Source: Gammaproteobacteria bacterium
GTDB taxonomy: Bacteria > Pseudomonadota > Gammaproteobacteria > DSM-16500
DNA: 8,312 nucleotides
Assembly: GCA_021323555.1 (NCBI GenBank)
Contig: JAJONP010000084.1
Span: forward strand, 1-8,312
Reading direction: 5' to 3'
Below, piece by piece: positions 6,186 through 8,312 of the stretch. Both the position numbers and the translations under genes were made by a program. How positions within the stretch are numbered: position 1 is the stretch's first letter; every line of letters starts with the position of its first letter. A model generated the notes under the pieces. That model had not been told where the DNA came from. It worked only from the letters and a program-made list of their open reading frames with translations, and made no database searches.

Positions 6186-6593
6186 ATGAACCAGAATTGG
6201 ATTTCAGAAACTGTAAAAATTCAATGCGAAGCAGATGTGGTTACTACTCGACAACGTGTAAAAGAGTTTGCAAGCAGGCTGCTGTTAAAGCTCATTGATC
6301 AAACTAAAATTGTCACTGCCGCGAGTGAGATTGCTCGTAATACTTTAAAATACGGTGGTGGCGGACAGGCAGTTATTGATGTTATTGAAAATGAAAACAG
6401 GATCGGTATCAAAATAATTTTTGAAGACCAGGGTTCTGGTATCCCCGATCTTGCTCGCGCTTTTCAGGAAGGTTATACCACGGGAAAAGGAATGGGCCTT
6501 GGACTCAGCGGCTCAAAAAGATTAGTGGATGAGTTTGATATACAAACTGAAAAAAATAAAAGGACTCGGGTGACTTTAATAAAATGGAAATAA
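6186..6593 (+). CDS. rsbT: RsbT switch protein serine/threonine kinase
   Basis: The 135-residue GHKL-type kinase has the usual RsbT length. It phosphorylates RsbS and RsbR, then leaves the complex to activate a downstream partner. The ATP-binding motifs are complete: N box E48 to N52 (ASEIARNTLKYG), G1 DQGSG at 81-85, and the glycine lid GKGMGLGLSGSKRL at 100-113. TTAGGA at about 6173-6178 lies 7 nt before the ATG, and the gene follows rsbS by 21 nt. In Bacillus the partner is RsbU, which is absent here. Candidate targets in this window are the RsbT-like hybrid histidine kinase and the phosphatase fusion, both divergently encoded; this is inference. It is the last gene of the operon, and no convincing terminator hairpin with a T run follows it. 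Confidence 0.95.
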   Translation: MNQNWISETVKIQCEADVVTTRQRVKEFASRLLLKLIDQTKIVTAASEIARNTLKYGGGGQAVIDVIENENRIGIKIIFEDQGSGIPDLARAFQEGYTTGKGMGLGLSGSKRLVDEFDIQTEKNKRTRVTLIKWK

Positions 6594-6667
6594 TTTTTGT
6601 AACCACTCGTGGCCTTTACTGCGATAACATCAAAGAAGGTACAGGCGCTTAGCTGAACTAAGATTTA

Positions 6668-6683
6668 ATATAAATATTTATAT
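6668..6683. repeat. Perfect 16-bp AT-only palindrome
   Basis: ATATAAATATTTATAT equals its own reverse complement and lies 75 nt after rsbT. It has no loop and no G or C, so it is as likely to reflect base composition as function. It could be a binding site or help melt the DNA. Confidence 0.5.
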
Positions 6684-6697
6684 GTGTGATTCACAGG

Positions 6698-6934
6698 CTA
6701 TTTACACACTTTATATGACGCTCTCCTTTTAGAAATAGCTTCTTTAAGAGCAGGCGAAATTGTTAACGCTGACTCTAAATGCATGAATGCAACATCTTCG
6801 CTGGCTTCTGATCCAATACGTAAAGTTTTCGCTTTATAGGCATGTGCTTCAGGAAGTCATTTCTTTTCTTGCGTTGTTAGGCTATCTATAGATAGCGCTA
6901 CAATACGAGCCAGCCTATCTATGACTTTGCATGA
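6698..6934 (-). pseudogene. Possible decayed reading frame with an internal TGA
   Basis: On the minus strand one frame reads from after a TAA (6937..6935) to a TAG (6700..6698). The only interruption is a TGA at 6859..6857. The upstream part reads VIDRLARIVALSIDSLTTQE. The downstream part reads AYKAKTLRIGSEASEDVAFM, then HLESALTISPALKEAISKRR. The composition looks like real protein (alternating Ala, Glu, Leu and Lys, few rare residues), unlike usual non-coding AT-rich frames. I do not recognise the family. No start codon with a ribosome site is evident at the upstream end; the first ATG after the TGA would leave only a fragment of fewer than 30 codons. It may be a remnant of a gene decayed by a nonsense change and truncation. 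Chance remains quite possible. Confidence 0.3.
6881..6896. promoter_or_regulatory. Perfect 16-bp palindrome, possible protein-binding site
   Basis: GCTATCTATAGATAGC is identical to its reverse complement with no spacer. A related half-site, GCCTATCTAT, recurs about 30 bp to the right (near 6912). Palindromes without a loop suit a dimeric DNA-binding protein better than a terminator, and no T run follows. It lies inside the possibly decayed reading frame, so it may instead be accidental. Confidence 0.35.
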
Positions 6935-7192
6935 TTATTTTACTAGGAGATTACGCAGATTTCCTACAGACACCTGTTATTATCCGTGTAAAATTCCAAA
7001 ATAATCAAAAAGCGGCTATTAAATTTAATAAAGGATGATGTTAAGAAAATTTTGGTTATTGCCTGCCAACGGTTTGTAGTGAGTTTGTTTTGTTGTCCAC
7101 TCGTTATAAGCCTGACGCTGGTAGAGATTCTTTATAGTTCTTCAAGTTATCTGTCGGCGACTTTTTATCTATAAGTGCGAAAGGAATTCATT

Positions 7193-8312
7193 ATGAAAAG
7201 CCCTGAATTTCTTGCCATTATTGCGGCTAATGCCAATAAGACAAAAAATCTACGATCTTACTTTGGCCCTTGGCCTTCCAGCATCAACCGCGTGCCTGAT
7301 GAAATTGCGGGTAAATTTGGCCGTATCGTTTCATTTGTTCAAACAAAAATAAATGAAGGCTACTTTTGTAATAAAGAAACGGAATATTTACTTATTTATA
7401 ATTTTCAGCCGCTTCATTTATCACCTAATAAGACAATTTATTATTCGTTGGATTTATTACGCAAGCCGGCCAGCCGAATCAAACACGTGAAAGAAAAAAT
7501 AGGCGAGCCTATGCAATTGGTTATCCAGGGTAAGACGGGTGAGGTCATGAATAACTCTCAGTTTATGGTAGACGTAGAGTTAGCAACGGTCGAAGAAATT
7601 GCGAGAGATAAGTTGGAACCCCCTACTCTTTACGGTAATTATACAATGTATCCAGCGCCTTGCTGCTTTGTGGTTCTCTTAAGTGATGAGCTACTTTCAG
7701 CAGAATTGTTATTTAAGGGATTTTATGATGAAAGCAGTATCATCCAAGAAGGAAAAGTTTTTGAAAACCTGCTGGATGCACGTCTTATGTTAGCCGAGAG
7801 TCAGGCGGTGGGCCGTTATATTGCTGAAATAGCGGAGGCTGAAGAGGAAATACCACGTTTGAAGAAACAAGGATTAGGTTTAGAAACTGTCAAGCTGATG
7901 GATTACGCCACTAATACCGTAATGGTTAATATAGCTCCTCGTTTACTTTGTAAAGAAGAACCGGTAGAAGATGAATTAAGTCGCTTGGAAGATGCTTTTG
8001 GTATGGTGGAAGTTCTACACATTAAAGCGGCTAGAATCGCCGTGGCTAAAACTTTAGCTATGAGGAGAAAAGATGAAGGGGCTTTACATAGTGAAATGAA
8101 TACATGGGCTCCGTTTGAGGAGGAAGAAAAATCTCTTCCTTTTCCTCGTTGTTCTTTAGCCGCCCTTACTAACCCTATAGCGTTCCGCCACTCAAAGCAT
8201 CTGGTGTTACCTTTTATAAGCCCTGTTCAATCTTCCGGAAAAGTCAGATTGCCGAACCCTGCGACAGGAGTTGCCGAAGCAGAAACATCTGCCACCGAAT
8301 CAACCGATGATG
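7193..8312 (+). CDS. Unrecognised large protein, N-terminal 373 residues; runs off the right edge
   Basis: An open frame begins at ATG 7193 and stays open to the window end (373 codons plus one base). AAGGA at 7181-7185 lies 7 nt from the start. The protein begins MKSPEFLAIIAANANKTKNL and has no signal peptide or membrane segment. The first 170 residues look like a mixed alpha/beta globular domain (for example YFGPWPSSINRVPDEIAGKF early on, and a YLLIYNFQPLHLSP stretch). Residues about 190-300 are helical and acidic (ARLMLAESQAVGRYIAEIAE). The last visible part is Pro-, Ser- and Thr-rich (SPVQSSGKVRLPNPATGVAE) and looks like a flexible linker to further domains. I recognise no catalytic motif. 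Such large unplaced proteins are common among secreted effectors of host-associated gammaproteobacteria, but nothing here proves that. It follows rsbT by 599 nt and is probably a separate unit. Confidence 0.8.
   Translation, partial: MKSPEFLAIIAANANKTKNLRSYFGPWPSSINRVPDEIAGKFGRIVSFVQTKINEGYFCNKETEYLLIYNFQPLHLSPNKTIYYSLDLLRKPASRIKHVKEKIGEPMQLVIQGKTGEVMNNSQFMVDVELATVEEIARDKLEPPTLYGNYTMYPAPCCFVVLLSDELLSAELLFKGFYDESSIIQEGKVFENLLDARLMLAESQAVGRYIAEIAEAEEEIPRLKKQGLGLETVKLMDYATNTVMVNIAPRLLCKEEPVEDELSRLEDAFGMVEVLHIKAARIAVAKTLAMRRKDEGALHSEMNTWAPFEEEEKSLPFPRCSLAALTNPIAFRHSKHLVLPFISPVQSSGKVRLPNPATGVAEAETSATESTDD

Larger units (their letters stand above)
6594..7192. other. 599-bp stretch without an intact gene between rsbT and the right-hand open frame
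   Basis: Neither strand holds a complete gene of normal size with a ribosome site here. The stretch contains an AT-only 16-bp palindrome at 6668-6683, a mixed-base 16-bp palindrome at 6881-6896 and a stop-interrupted minus-strand frame at 6698-6934. Its last part must carry the promoter of the gene starting at 7193, though I see no well-matched -35/-10 pair. A 5-bp hairpin (CTTAG/CTAAG, 6648-6662) after rsbT lacks a T run. I see no tRNA, insertion-sequence end or CRISPR repeat. Confidence 0.6.

Noticed and set aside
6648..6662. CTTAG/CTAAG hairpin after rsbT as a terminator
   Set aside because: The stem is only 5 bp, is AT-rich, and is not followed by a T run.
7038..7080. Tiny plus-strand frame beginning ATGATG after AAAGG
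   Set aside because: It has only about 14 codons, and the purine run directly abuts the ATG, so there is no evidence it is translated.

Overview
The window is AT-rich, densely coded bacterial DNA. It carries a lipobox lipoprotein, Shine-Dalgarno-led genes, a FixJ-like regulator and a stressosome without a sigma-B gene. Together these suggest a Gram-negative proteobacterium, possibly an AT-rich gammaproteobacterium of the Legionellales type. That placement is inference from style and gene content only.

Layout. Positions 1-175 (minus strand) hold the 5' end of a BON-domain lipoprotein that runs off the left edge. Four further minus-strand genes follow, listed here in transcription order from the centre outward. 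The first is a hybrid kinase (2990-4780) with an RsbT-like domain, coiled coil, PAS domain and complete FixL-type histidine kinase core. It overlaps by 4 nt a FixJ-like response regulator (2373-2993). Then come an unrecognised 226-residue protein (1532-2212) and an RsbT-like/RsbX-like fusion, a SpoIIE-type PP2C phosphatase (356-1387). A 119-bp divergent regulatory region (4781-4899) separates these from the plus-strand operon rsbR-rsbS-rsbT (4900-6593). A 599-bp stretch without an intact gene (6594-7192) follows, holding two perfect palindromes and a possible decayed reading frame. The window ends inside a large unrecognised open frame (7193 to the right edge).

How the genes may work together. 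RsbR and RsbS would form the stressosome core that holds the RsbT kinase. On stress, RsbT would phosphorylate RsbS (Ser58) and RsbR (Thr215, Ser181) and be released, and the RsbX-type phosphatase would reset the complex. No RsbU, RsbV, RsbW or sigma-B gene is present. The neighbouring output is instead a two-component pair whose histidine kinase carries its own RsbT-like domain. The signal may therefore pass from the stressosome directly to the FixJ-like transcription factor. The assignments of RsbR, RsbS, RsbT, RsbX, kinase and regulator rest on clear motifs. The wiring is inference.
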